From contig NC_135564.1 in the NCBI RefSeq assembly GCF_964340395.1, positions 13,718,012-13,782,011 on the forward strand: 64,000 nucleotides of DNA, read 5' to 3'. Each line of letters starts with the position of its first letter. The first letter of the stretch is position 1. The DNA comes from Glandiceps talaboti. Lineage: Eukaryota; Hemichordata; Enteropneusta; Spengelidae. Below, in pieces: positions 1-15,100 of this stretch. A program made the translations under genes and the position numbers. The notes under the pieces were generated by a model, which was not told the origin of the DNA, made no database searches, and saw nothing but the letters and a program-made list of their open reading frames with translations.

Positions 1-150
1 GAGTGGGGTACGCTATACTCGATGCGTACAGACGTTAAAACGGCTACTAATCACATGATACAATAACAACTGTGGAAATTAGGTGTTGCAGGTAGGATGA
101 TTTCTATTCTAATAATACACATTACACAATTGACAAGTGAATTAACTTAC

Positions 151-3100
151 CGTGGACTCCCATGTGTGCAACAAATATTAAGACAATACCAATCGGTAAA
201 CCTAGGAAGTAATAACCCACTGCATCAAGGAAAGCACCAAGACGTTGTAATCCACAGCCTCTCATTATACCACTGCAACATGCCTGGAATGACAGAAAAC
301 ATGGAATATGTTACAGTAACTGTATATCGCTATTATGAATGCTACCCTGTAGTGTTTAACTTTTATTATTATTTTATTTAAATAAAAAGCCCCTCTGGTA
401 TAAAGGGGATTAAGAATTTTTACACTAAATACTCAGTAAATTCTTTGCTTACCTGAGGATGCTATGCATTAATACACTTGGTAACAGGTGAAAGTTTGTC
501 AACATTTTTGGAACCTTTTGAGGTTGAGATCATCATTTTCAAACATTTTTTTTACATGACAATTAGAATTACAGATTGTTTTCATTATCATCTTAGCAAT
601 ACTACTACTTTATATTTTCTGACAAAACTGTAGCGATTGCATAGTTATGTAAAAAAACAAATAGTAACTCCACTTTTCTTTCAATACAGCAGTATTTTTT
701 GTTGGTAAAATGTCAATGAAAGTGAGAAAAAATATTTGAAATTTGAGATAATACTTACAGCAGATGAATCAAAGAACTGGAACAGTGCTACTATGGGTAA
801 TGCACTGGATACTAGGTCTACAATAGTTCTATAGAGAAGAAAAAACAAGATGAGAACCATTAATATGAATATTTATATATACTACAAATTTCATAATTTT
901 GTATAGCTATGAAATATGTAATGACTATAATTTGATGTATTTATATATTTAGTTATAGTTATCCATAATTGTATTAGATTACATATGATGTGATTTATGG
1001 AATTAGCTAGGGGGTGGGGTGGGGGTGGGGGTCCTGTTATTTACGTCACATTGAATGCACTAGAATTGGCTAATGTGACCTGTGCACACACACCCACATG
1101 TACTGACATACAAATTAATCCATAATAAACCTACAACACAAACACACATAGTAACATTCACACACAACACAACATCCCCTAACACACAATGCCACCCCCT
1201 CACACAATTATGCACTCACTCCAACATTCATGCCCACACAATGTACCCTACCACCATCATGACACCACCACCACCCATCACCATACACCACCACCACCAC
1301 CACCACCACCACAACCATACACAAATACTGATATTGTTAATACAAAACACTTACTGATCATTAGTAAAAGCCTTGCCAAGGAGAGACTTCAGTGACAGGA
1401 TTATTACTGCACTGGCTGCTGCACCAATCCCTACAAACCAGAAACAACAATCACTATTAACCAGACTGCAACAATCATTGAACTCAAATACTATTCAGTA
1501 TTGTGTTACGTAAAATACGTAAAATCTAACATCTCAAGGTGTTTTATCAGGGTTTTCACGCAAAATTATGATATTGAAATCTGTGCAAGTTTTACTAGCC
1601 TTCCCCCCTCTGTTCCCATGCAAGTGGTTCCCAACCTTTAGTAAAAACACTGCTAGTACAAGACATGCACAGCTTGCTGCCACGGTAACCATCAACAACA
1701 GTTTTGGTTTTAACACAGTAATTATACAGCTATCCTACAGTGTGTGTTGTAGTCTAGATGCTATCTGTAGCTTCAAATCTCAACATCTCTCTTCACTCCA
1801 AGAGATTCAAAAACCAGACTATCTGTGTTGTCACTATTTAGACAATTATGTAGAGTTTCATTCAACAAACAAACAAACAAACAAACAAACAAACAAACAA
1901 ACAAAACAATTGTAGTTGATAACTCTTCTGAATACATATATTAGATATACTTACATGTACAGACTATGGCTACTTTGGCTGTGTTCTTGGCTTTGTCCTT
2001 GTCACCACCTCCTAAGGCATTACCAACTCTTACACTGGCTGCTACACCCATACCAAATGGATACTAAACAACAACAAAGATCACAAGTCAATATCAATTC
2101 CAGACTCAGAACAAATTTTTTTGTTTGAATATTTCAACCAAATCTCTCAGCCTTCATCGACTAAATCTACGGTCACTTGTCACCAAAATTATTCAGAAGG
2201 GAATAATAGTTGATTTACATACTGACAATGAACTTGGAAATCTTAATTACCATATTACTAGGTAGCTATTTGCCGCCTTGTTTTAGTTTCACATGTTGAA
2301 TTTGAGAAATCCCTTACCAAAATGGAATGGTAAAATATAAACTTAAAATATACTAATTCCACACAAGTATACTTTTTCAATTTCAAGTTTTATGCATGGA
2401 GTGTAAAATGACTGCATGTACATAAATTTTATATACTATAGTTAAAATTCCATCAACCCCCCACCTCCCCACCTCCCCACCCCTCACCCCGACCCTCCAT
2501 AAATGGTAAGATAGCACAAGCAAACTTAACTTACCATGAATGTTATAATCACCAATTGATACAAGATAGCCTGGGCATCTAACTGGATTGATGCGGCAGC
2601 ACCTATTTAGAGAGAAAACATAGAACATTTGATATATAAATTTCCAATTTGATTGACAATATTGTTCTAGGATTAAACTTGTTATCAATTACTTATTTTA
2701 TTCTTATCAAAATTAATAGTGGTTTTGATTTCAAATCTAACGTTGATAGTGATGAAATTTAATATAAAATTGTGTAAATCCGTTAAATATCACATCAAAG
2801 TCTTGGTTAATTTTTTCTGGTCGACATCCTTTTGGCAGCAGTGTATAGTTCCTGAAGTAACTGCCAGAAGTACAAGCTATCAGCCCTTACCAGTCAGTAC
2901 GGCTCCGATCTCTAAGGCCCACCATTCCACACTGACCATAAAGATACCAGCCACACCAAGACGTGTAAACATTCCCCAGTCTTTTAAACAGTAGAAGCTC
3001 CATCCTATTATAAATAAATGTATATACATCTCATCAGAAATGTGATTTTACCTTCATTAGCTTGTCACATCCTCTATAGCCGTTAACAGTCAGAACCAGA

Positions 3101-6100
3101 CAATATGACATTTAACCCTGACTGTCCAGACACATTTGACCTTTAACCTCTACATAACCTGACAAAATTGACCTTTAACCTTTCAGTGCTAAACAAATTT
3201 GATTTTTAATCATTAATTCTCACCAAAGTTGACTTTTAACCTCCTCCACTACTGGACAAATTTGGATTATATTTCACAGTCTAATCTTGATAACATAACA
3301 TGCAAAATAAATATACAGAAGTCAAACATCTTTCCAGAAGTTGTTAATTTTTAATTTCAAACTAACCAACCTAGCTATTTGAAATGTTTCTTATATGTAT
3401 GATCTCAATAAATCTGTTATAAACTTTTTCTGTACAATTCACTGATGATAATAATAACATAACAACAATTTTGAGTTCATTATGATATTATGTAAATAAC
3501 TAACCTGGCCATGTCGGGTGATGAAGTTTTCTCAGCCAAATGTAGATGATCAAGGCCAATGTTTGTAACCATTGAGATATTGTCTGGGCTATGGCTGCAC
3601 CTCTGATGGCGATACAGAAAATCAAAATTTTATAAAATACTGCATAGATCATGAAAATGTAACTGCAAATGATCGTTTAGGATTGGAAAAACTATTATTA
3701 GGCAGAGTTTTAGAAAAAGTTGGTCAGAATGGCCCTATTTAATCTGTAAATTCTAAATACTTAAAATTCAATGTCGGTTTACAATCAAAATTTGGGGATG
3801 AAAAACAGTTGTCTGGTAGATCGAAATAAATGTTGGTCCTGATCAAAAGAATAATTAGCCCTATGTAATCCTTGCATACCATTGATAAGATAACACTAAT
3901 GTGAAATCATGGGATTGAATCCCTGGCCTTTAAATGCAACAGTCGGATTATGATGAAAATTTTGATATCAGTGAAAAACAGTTTTCTAGCAAAGCTACAA
4001 AAGTTGGTCCCAACGAAATAACAATTCTATTTAATCCTTACGACACTGCTTATTGGACAGAACTAATCCAAGACCATGGGACTCAAACTTTGGGGTTTAA
4101 ATTTTCACTTGAGGCAAATCTTTCCTCAAAGAAAGAAGTGTCAGTAAGAAACAGATACTACAGATACTGTAAACTTAAAAAACACTAGAAATTTTGCAAT
4201 CTTACAGTCAAAAACAAATTTTCACTAATTACCAGACTGGTACATTGTGTTCATGTACCAAGAAGACATTTTAGTTTCTACTTATTTTTGCACTTTTTTG
4301 TCCAGCAAAATAAGCAAAAATTTAGCAAAAAATTTCCAAGTTTACAGAATTCCAGCTGTCTTGCACTAAACTACTACAAATATTAACTCAGGAATGAAAT
4401 ATTTCAAATATACATTGTAAACATACCTTAGGCCTTGATGAAGTGGAAACACGAGAACATAATGCAGTGGTACGTTGATGACATTGACAATGGCTGCTAT
4501 GACAACGATGGGCAGTACGATACTTTGACTCAGGAGGTACTTGGAAAAGATGGCAAACAGGAAGATGGCCTGTAACCAACGTAACAAGAACATGACATTA
4601 TTAGCAAGTTTTGCCTATGATTTTGGTACAAGATAATGATTGAATTAATTATGAACTAAATTTTTAAGCAAAGTTTCCCTGTGTTGAAATGTTATGTTGT
4701 ATTTACTAAATTCCCAGATGTTTGAGAACCAATACAAGAATAAGAATGATTATAACATTATATACCAAAGCCATTAAATTAATGCAATGATATATACAAG
4801 TATGGTTGCCATGACAACTTATTAGTGCTTTACTTAAAAGTGGAATTTTATGAAGTTCATCTCTAGTAGAGCTATTACAAGTTACCACAAGACTTGCCCT
4901 TACAGTATCTCTTTAATACACTACATATAACTCTCCTTCAAAAGAGTATTGTAATACCTTACACATATAAGTATGCTGAAAAGTGTCATAAACTCAGCCT
5001 CTCATACTGATGAGTGTTGCTCGGTGACACTATGAAGTATAAAGGGCGCCCTCACACAATATCATCAGAAGATGTTTGTTCATCCCAATACAATGGTTCA
5101 ATATTTAATTTGTAACAGGTTTCTCGAATGTAAAGAATTATTCACTAAGCTTTTAGATCAACATGTACTAATCTAGCACAGATGGTTGATTATTCTATGC
5201 AAATAAGACTCCATTCTATACAACCAATCAGATTCAAATTAGGAGTCAAATTCAGGTGTTAGCTATTAAACACAGTTGTCTGGCAAAGGTAGAGATGAAA
5301 AGTTGCAAGTGAATAATCCTATGTAATCTCAATGGCTCCAATGATAACACATATCATGCCAGACCCTAGGATTGAAACCCTGGCTTTAAAGGCCCATGTT
5401 TCAATCCCAGGTCATCACATTAGTATTATCTCAATAAGGATTACATGGGATCATTCATTTTGCGCTGGACTAACTTTTTCTATACCTTTGCCAAACAACC
5501 AGTTTTTACATCTAGATTTTAATCCTAATCTGAAGTACCTCAGCATGCTATAAAGCTTGCACAACAAAGATTTCATTGTGAACTGTATGTCTCAGCCTGA
5601 ATACATGAATGTTTTCAGTTTTTTTGTCCTTTAAACTTTTTATGGCTGTATTTATTTTATCTTTATAGTAACGTTGTACACCCAGTGGAAATAATCTTTC
5701 CAAGGAGACAATCAATTTTAATTAGCAACATCACATTGATGAGGTATGGTGGCCTTCAAGTAACGATACTGCATAAATGAACTCATTAGGAAACATGAAA
5801 TAGTTTGTAATAACAAAATGTTCACTAAAACAAAAGTTTGCAATAAAGAGGCTCCGGTATTCCATGACTACCAGTATTAGTGTGTTTCATTTCCAAAATG
5901 GTTTTATTTTGAAAAAGATATATAAAGCAGTCAACTGAATATCTCATCTTGTGTGTGCATGTAGATTTAATAGTCTGTCTATATGCACTGGATTTGTGAT
6001 TCCTCTAAACTTGTGTGTGACTCCACAACCCTCGTTTTGGGTGACACGGCTACACTCACTCTCTGTGACTCCACTACACTCATTCTTGGTGACACAACTA

Positions 6101-9100
6101 CACTCATTCTCTAACTCAACTACACTCGTTCTTGGTGACACAGCTACGACCTGCAGTTCAGCCTGTTGGCCTGCAAAATAACGATACTGCATTCTCTGTG
6201 ACTCCACAACACTCATTATCAGTGTGACTCCACTACCTTCGTTCTCGGTGATATAGCTACACTCATTCTCCATAATTACACTAATACACTCATTCTGTGA
6301 CTTTACTGCACTACTTCTGTGACTCTGTTACACTAATTCTGTGACTCCATTACACTCATTTTGTGACTCCACTACACTCATTCACTATGAATAATGTAGA
6401 GCGTAGTTAAAGATCCAGCAACATGTACATGCAAGCTAGAATGCAAGTTAGGCTCATTGAACACTGACAAAATTATCCTAGTAGTAGTAAAATGTACTAC
6501 AGTGAAAGCTTTCACAACTCATTTCTATGTATTTACACTGTGTATATGCAGCTACTAGTAGGTGTTACATAAGTAAGTAGCAAAGAGCTGTGTACATACA
6601 GTCATGCAAACAACATTAATTGTCTAAATTGGTTTACATTTGACAATGAAATACTAGTACTTTGGACTTACTGGGATTCCAGCTAGCAGACACTTGATGT
6701 AGATTCCAGCATTCCTGATTTAAATAGAAAAACACACATAGTGTAAGTTAACTGTCAAATGTAACAGAACAACAACAAGGACATTCCTTGGCAAGCTTTA
6801 TAAAGTACACTGGATATATACAATAAGTTATGTTCCCTAGCCTGTTTTGTATCATCCTGTTTACTGCATGTACTACTGGCTAAATATCAGTGCCTCCACT
6901 ACACTCAGTTCACTATTTTGAACAAGTGTAGTGGATTCACAGATTTAATCTGCAGTTGTACATCAAACATCGACAAAAACAAACAAATGTATAACAAGTT
7001 TTCATTAGAGTTTTAAAAAAATTTCCATTCTGGGCAAAAATTCGAAAAAATCAAAATGGCAGTTAGGGATAGCTGAAATAGTGTAGTAGCATTTAGTCGT
7101 TTAAGTCTACAGGTAGGATAACGAAAATTTTCATCAAAATAAAAGTTGGTTCCCGAGTTTCTCTCCACCATTTGTCTATGGTTTCCCTTGAGAGTTCTTT
7201 TCCACTTTTTATCCCAGAATAGTTGAAAAAGCTTGGATAATACTTAAGTTCTAGGGACAATAAAGACAGAATCTTTTACTTTCAATTTATGACATCACAT
7301 TGCGAAATCTGTATGAGACATAATTCAATTTTTTCAATAGACAGTTTCTAGAAGTTTTCAAATCTCAACATCTTTATCCAGAAGAATGTTTTTGTATTGA
7401 AAACAGACATCACGCCACTTTTTTTTTGTCATCGATTTAATAATACATTTAGCTATGCACCATGTCGATGAAATATGCTGGGTGTTTTTCACAAAGGATC
7501 AGAAACGATTACTCATACTTTATGTCAACATGTACAAATGGGTCATACCATGAAACGTGACTCTCCTTACAGTTGGTGATTTGTTATTCAAATCAACCTA
7601 TTCATATGCAAATTGAGATATTCATATGTAAATGATCACCGGCCCTGAGTGACTTGTTTTTCTCTGTCTGTTCTATTGGTGCCATGTTGTGTGATTATCT
7701 ATGTCAACAAAACTGTGAAACCCTGGATAAAAAAGTTGTCTGGATTTAGCCTTACAAATCCTGTACGCAAAAGCAAGGAAACTTTACAAGCAAGTATGCA
7801 AGTAAACAGGCAAACGTTTTTTTTAAAAGCAGTCACAAAAGTTGTGCTATCGACCAAAATTAAATGCAGGATCAATTTTAGCTTGTCCATTTTCTGAAAG
7901 TTTCCATTTGGGTGAAATAAAATTTAGAAACTGGGGATTTGCTCTCTATATCCTAACGCAAACTGACTGTGACAACTAAAGTCAACTGTTTCTTCGTGCC
8001 TGGTTTATAGCTGCCTTGATATTCAAATGAGGCAAGTCAGCCCACTCTATCAATATTAATAATTCATAAACCAACTGGTATTCCCTTACCTGACAATAAC
8101 AAGATCGATACCAAAGTTAAACAGCATATATTCGGCATTGAGTAGAATTCCCCAGACTGGAAACACCAATAAACCAAGAATGATCAGACCTTGCTGGAGA
8201 ATCAAACCCACTCGTTTCTTGTTTTTACTACCAAACGTCTGTAAAGAAACAATAGAAAAGATTCAATGACGGGGCTGAGGGTCTGCAAGGGCATTTAAAC
8301 TCCCATCTTTTTGAAAAGATGTATACAGTAGGATATTATGTAATCCATTGTGACTATAGAGAGATTAAAGGTACTATAACTGTTATACAAGACTGGCTAC
8401 AAAAGACAATACTGGGTTGTAAAACCTTTTGTTGTGTTAGCACAATATTTACTCAACTGCAGGAACAGTCCAACTTGTTGTTGATAGCATAATTAATTTT
8501 TGTAGCTATAGTTTATAAGACTCATGGTCACAAAGTGATGTAAAACCTTTTGTAGTTCAGAAATATTCCATTTTATCCTACCTATACTCAATTATAGCAA
8601 CACTTCAACTTGTTGTTGATAGCATAATTAATTCTGTACCTATAATTTATAAGACTCATGGCCACAGAAACAACACTAAATGTAAAATCTTTTGTTGCAG
8701 TACTGTGTCACTGTGACTCACAGACATCTACCTACCTATACCTACTCGACTGTACTGTTCAACTTGATGTTTATGTCAGCTACAATTTTAATAATGTATG
8801 CTTATCAATTTTCTGTGCTCCTACAAATCTTTGCAGTTTTTGTTAGTTATAAGGCTCTAACATAACCACAAGGACAATGTTTGATGTAAAATCTTTTAGT
8901 ACACAAACATCCTATTTATTCTACCAACTCAACAATAGGAACTGTTCATCTTATTTATGTTGACTACAAATGTATGCTAGTTGTCAGTTAACTTTGCTGG
9001 TACAAATCAAATTTGCAATTTTTTTCCGTCAGTTATTTTTGTCGTTGCACACACACATTTCTATTTACTGTCTAAACTGTAGAAATGTAACTACTCAACT

Positions 9101-12100
9101 TGTTTTTGTCAGCTACAAATGCCTGCTAGTCAGTCTAGTGATATTCTGTATCAAATCATAATTCAATACCACAGTAATTAGCATCAAGACAAATGCCTGA
9201 TATCATGCTGTATCAGTTTACACATAATCATCTATGCTGGTACAATTCTTTTGTCATTTTTCTCTCATACAAAAATTATCAATACCTCCTACTTTAACAG
9301 TGTCAGTATCACCATTTTGTAATCACTGTTTCTCCATGGATTTTATTAGTGACATTGTTTCAAAGACCCGTGAACGTTTTTCTGTGTGGATCGAGATGCA
9401 CATCTCTTTCTGAAGGAGGAGATTTTGTTCTTGTATACTTTTTTGTTTTTTTGTGCATTTATTTATTCCTTTTCAAGCTATTTCCATTCTGCTGCCTAAC
9501 CTTACTAAAGTTTTAGGAACAAAATGAGGGTGTCCATGGAGAGATACGTTTTAGTACATAAAGGCTGCTCTTTAGAATTTAAAGTGATTTCAGGACCTGT
9601 GTGTTAATTCACTAGATGCGGGCTTTTAGAGTGTGACACCAAAGGAAAGTTCAGACAGCTGTACAACATAATTTTGAATAATTTGATCTGACCATTGTGT
9701 ACGTCAATAAGGATTACTTTATTATATATATCAGTACTTAGCCTGTCTACACTGACTTGTTGTCAATGACGATAATTGTGGATTGAGACAGAGACCCTGT
9801 CAGTAAACAAGTTGATCTTTATATATCCTTCTGTACTTGGCCTAGCTAGCTTGTCTATCAACATGATTGAAAAAACAACAATTGCAGACTGAGTCACAGA
9901 TCATACGATTTGATCTTAATTTGAAATAGCTTTCTTTAGTAGTCACATGAAAGGAAATGTAAGACAGGCAGTTGATACTGAAAATTTCATAAGCTGTCTG
10001 AGTGTCCTGTAAAATTAAAAGTTTTAGTTTGCTGTAAAGTTTAATCTCAGATAAACAAATATCAACAATCATTGGAATGACAGTAGTACCGATGTTGGCT
10101 AGATTGTCAGTTACACATGAACTTTTATATAAACATAAACTGTATATTGTTACCTGTGAGAAGAGTGTATCACAGGCTGTAGCCATTCCATGCCCCATAC
10201 ATGTACCAAGTATTGATACCATCTGAAAGAAACGACATAAAAATAGTCAGTCATCCAAAACGAACAACACAAAACAGTCACTCATTTCCGAAACTAACAA
10301 CATGAAAGAGTTCCTTATTACTGAAAATTGTGTTAAAATTTGTCAATTCTGTCACTTAGGAGAAGAATTGGAGTAAGATATTTGTTGAGTAGACACTTTT
10401 AGAAATGCTTCTAATTTTCATGTCCAAGCACATTTGTTCAAACTTGACACAAACATGGAATCAAAATGGAATGTATGGTAGATGGAAATAACAAATTAGA
10501 AGTGTCCAGAAATCAATCAGAACCACCAAGAAATGAATGGAATTCAGTGCTCCTTGTTTCTAAGTTCCAAGTTCACACAGATTGAATATTATCATTTTCT
10601 GATCATGTGGTATACAATTTATTATGTTGAAATGTTTACTTTGCTCCCATCATTCCATAGTAATACTGAGTCTAGTCTACCAATATTTGTACATATCATT
10701 ATGAACTTTCATACCTGTGTTGTGGTTTTTGGGTTGTTATTTTTTTGCAGTAATCAATCACACTCAAATATACTGTCTATATATATGTACTTACAGCTTG
10801 ACCAATGCCTGCTGCTCCCAGTTCCTTGTTACCAAGGTGACCACAGAAAATCACACTGACCATACTCAGTACCATCATTAACAAGAAAGTCACAATCTGA
10901 AAGATATGATGGAAATGAAAATGTTAAATTTCTACATTGAAACATAATGTCATTTTTATCTCATTTTTATCAGAGTCCCCACCAAACCCATTTTAATCAG
11001 AGTCCCCATCAAACTCATTTTTATCAGAGTCCCCATCAAACTCATTTTTATCAGAGTCCCCATCAAACTCATTTTTATCAGAGTCCCCATCAAACTCATT
11101 GTATCAGAGTCCCCCATCAAACTCAATTTTATCAGAGTCCCCATCAAACTCATTTTTATCAGAGTCCCCATCAAACTCATTGTATCAGAGTCCCCCATCA
11201 AACTCAATTTTATCAGAGTACCCATCCAACTCATTGTATCAGAGTCCCCATCAAACTCAATTTTATCAGAGTCCCCATCAAACTCATTGTATCAGAGTCC
11301 CCATCAAACTCATTTTTATCAGAGTCCCCATCAAACTCATTTTTATCAGAGTCCCCATCAAACTCATTTTTATCAGAGTCCCCCATCAAACTCATTTTAA
11401 TCAGAGTCCCCATCAAACTTATTTTTATCAGAGTCCCCCATCAAACTCATTGTATTTTGATTTATCAGGTGTTGACACATGATAGATTTCTTCTAATATT
11501 GATTTTGTCTGTAGCAAATATGTCAATAATTTGACATAAATACTCAGATCTATAATTTGGATCAACAGAGGTATTTCCCAGTCTTGTGAGTAGACTGAGA
11601 ACAAACACAACGTACATAGACAAAATACAAATCTGGGTTGTCTAAAAAGGTGTTGACACTGGACACTTTAAATTAGTCAACCAGTCAAATCTATATCTCA
11701 CCTATATCACACCATAGGCTTTGTTTGTGGTTTGAGGGTCTGTTTTGAAACAATCAAGGCTGGAGGCTTGAAGGATCTCAAGTGGCAAACAGTTCAAAAG
11801 TTTGGGAGCAACATGTCAGTATGAATGGGATCTGATAATATTTGGTCAGTTCTGTCTTAATTAGTGTAGAGGCTATCGTTGCTTTGAAGGTCTCTCAATG
11901 AACTTTTAAAAAGTTTGATACAGGGTAGTTCTAATGTAGTCTAGTCCTATACCGAATCATATGACCAAAAATCAATACCTCATTTTCGACCATTACAGGT
12001 TTTTTAACTGATGAAAGTTTTAGACCTAAAATCTATTTTCCTTAGAAGCCAACATTTTGGGGCAATTAATGGCAGTTATGATTTGGTAAAGGACAATGGA

Positions 12101-15100
12101 CCACATTTTAGACCAAGCAATATAAAAAATAATGCAAAGTGGACCCCATTTTAGACACTTCACCACGAAAAAAACACAGACCCCATTTTAGACCAAAGGG
12201 CTAGAAAACACACCTCAAATAAGGGCAGTAGCCCCCCCCCCCCCTCCCCTTACTGTGTACATACAAACTAGTACTCGTAGAAAGTATTTCCTCTAAAGTA
12301 TCTAATTTAATACATGCATAATAACTTTGAAATTCATATTTGAAATTTGAAACCCACATAACGTCAGGAAAATCTTTCATATACTAATCAAAACCCATTT
12401 TTGAGTTCCTAGTCAAACTTTCTTTACTTGTTGTCACCAATTGTTGATCAGATTTGAAATCACATTCAGTTTCTGACAAACCAAATTGCCGTTACTCGCT
12501 CCATCACTAAGTGGATTTCAAATTACCAGCATTATATTCTAGTTAGGGGTCAGCCCAAAAGTAGGTTAATAGACATTGATGTTTGCTGACGTCTGACATT
12601 AAGTATGGTAATAAATTGTGTTTATGGTTGCAGTGCTAGCTTCACAGTAGAGTCTATTCATCACGGCAGTGAGGTGAGGTAAGCCAACCCCTGGACGGCT
12701 AGTATTACTGAGTAAGCAGAGCAAGGCAAACTGTGTCATGGATTCAAAGTTGAGTTATGCACATCTACACAAAGACAAGGTGACCTAGCTGGCTACCAAA
12801 TAGAAGTTGCCTAAGAGATGATCGTACATTGTCACAAAAGCTCAATAAACAAAATTTGTTTGTGGGGGAGGGAGGGGGGGGGGATGTCTGCAATTGCTGG
12901 ACTTCATGATTGCACTTCTAACCGAATTTGAAAACGTTGAAGAATTCAATGACAACAGGTTCTGTATTTACTAGTGAGATGATGATAAGTTATTACAGTG
13001 CTGGGTTTCTGGTTAGTATTTTAATGTCTTTACCACGTTTTTTTCACATTCTATCGATCAAAGTTGTTTGACAGTATCCAAATGAATGCTTTGAATGTGT
13101 GTGGTGTCATCCATCCAAGAATGCAGTTGTGTTGGGCTTTTTACTACCACCATTCCCCGATCTGGTTTCATTTATGGGCATTACAACAAAAGACCAGTCA
13201 TGGTAAGGGAATGATGAAAGCAAAATTCACCACAAAACTGGATTCTAGGCAAGGTGTCATCTGTATGCATACTACTAGTACAAATTTTTCATTTGAACTT
13301 TGTAAACCTGGCTTGGCATTACTTAAACTTCAACTGGCATCTGAAATTTCAAGCTGTAAATCAAATTTTTCAGTTGCCAACGAAGTTTCTTGACATGCTG
13401 TCATAGGGCAAGTGCAGCTATGTAAATAGGTGTCATTCACTGAGGTATATTGGAGCATGTCCACTTGAAGCAGCCCAGACTGAGAGACTTGGCTGTCTCG
13501 CTTGACAATGTCAAGATGTTCGGAATATTGATGATCAAGTCAGTCGACAGTCGAGTCAAATAACCAAGTCTCTCAGCTCTATCATTTGAAGACACTTTAC
13601 ATTTGTAGGTCTCTCCAATTATTTACAGGATAGCATATAGGCACCAAACTAATTGCAATCCTAACTACCCTTCCTTTGTGACAGTGAGACTGAGTAATAG
13701 TACGAAGTCTGCCATATTGCCAGTGCCTGCCATTAGAATACTTAGTACTAGGCGAGACTTGTGAATAATACTGAACAAGTCAAGAACTGTAATTTTTTTT
13801 TCTGAAATCTTTTTATTTAAACAGTCACCTTTACTAATGTGTACAATGAGGTAAATACTTAGAAGGGGTAGAGGGTTGGGGGATGATTGGGGGTTGGGTG
13901 GATGGGCTGTGCTAGTTTTCATTGTAAGATTTTTTGCTCCACTCTGTCGATCTCAGACAACTTAAGAGTTGATTGATTTGATTTGTGACATACTTATGAG
14001 GAGTAGATGGGGAGGGGATAGATGGGGGAGGGGGTGGGTGGTGGATGGGTGGCCATGGGATGTGCTATTTTTTTTTTGTTTGACTTTGCTCCATTTTGAT
14101 GGTACTTCAGTCTGAGACAACTTATTAGTTGGTTGTCCAACTTTACATTGACAACATGACAGCCTAAATATGTGACATCTAAATTGATGATTTCAAGTAC
14201 TTACAGTGGGCCATGCTAGTTTCATGAGTTCTTTAACTTCTTGACTCCAGTCTGATGGTACTTTAAGGTGACAACATGAAGGGCAGCATGAACATGCCGA
14301 CGGCTCTCGATGTACTACAGCTATCATTACTTTGATGGAATGGTCCTCTGAAAATAAGAAAATTTCAAAAAAAAGTTAGGGTAAGAGGTTGATAAATATA
14401 TCTGGATGAAACAAATGTAATTTGCTTGTCATTTTTTGTCCATTTTTCTACAAGTCAGAGGCCATTAACTGAAAATAATCGAACACTTTTGGATAAAGCT
14501 TCATTGTTAAATGAAAAAGTGTTGGCTAGATGGAATTGAGAGCACAGTTGAAACAATGGGGGAGAGTCAGAAAGGAGTATAACTGTATATATACAGATGT
14601 TGGTCTTGTTATCAATGGTGGCAGGTACAGTTTTATCATCAGCATCACAATTTATCATACAGACACATGTCAGTGATTTGTCACAGACAATGTGTTTCCA
14701 AAATGAACACTGCTATAAATAGATAGAATAAACAGGAAGCAATAAAGATATGTGGATAAAAAATAAAAAATACATTTGTCAACGGTCATGTTTTAGAATT
14801 CTTTTCTTTCCTGCACTGAAAATACTTGCCCAGAAGACTTGGCTATTTGACTTGTTCTCCTACCCAGTTTGTTACGCCAGATTGCATAAGTCTCCAGGCT
14901 AGAAATTAAACTACTGGTCTAGAGCCAGTGTGTCCTTTATTAAATGATAGCCAGATTTTGTTGTTGTGAGTCAAAATGATAAAAACTGGATTTCTTGTGA
15001 GTCACCACATAGTAAGTAAGAGATAGGAAAAGACTATAAATTTTGGTACGTCACTAGAAATTGTGTCCATCAGTGGTGCATCAAATTGGCTTAGAGGGCA

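Noticed and set aside
5025-5062. Possible further copy of the GCCCTCA palindromic family
   Set aside because: Only GGGCGCCCTCACAC matches. The distinctive GTAAGRTACG part of the arm is missing.
10947-11460. CRISPR-like regular repeats
   Set aside because: Contiguous 27-bp tandem units without spacers, within an intron of an animal gene.
12100-12215. Repeated words GGACCCCATTTTAGAC
   Set aside because: Three loose copies in a MATE-1 intron, too short and irregular to call a repeat family or coding sequence.
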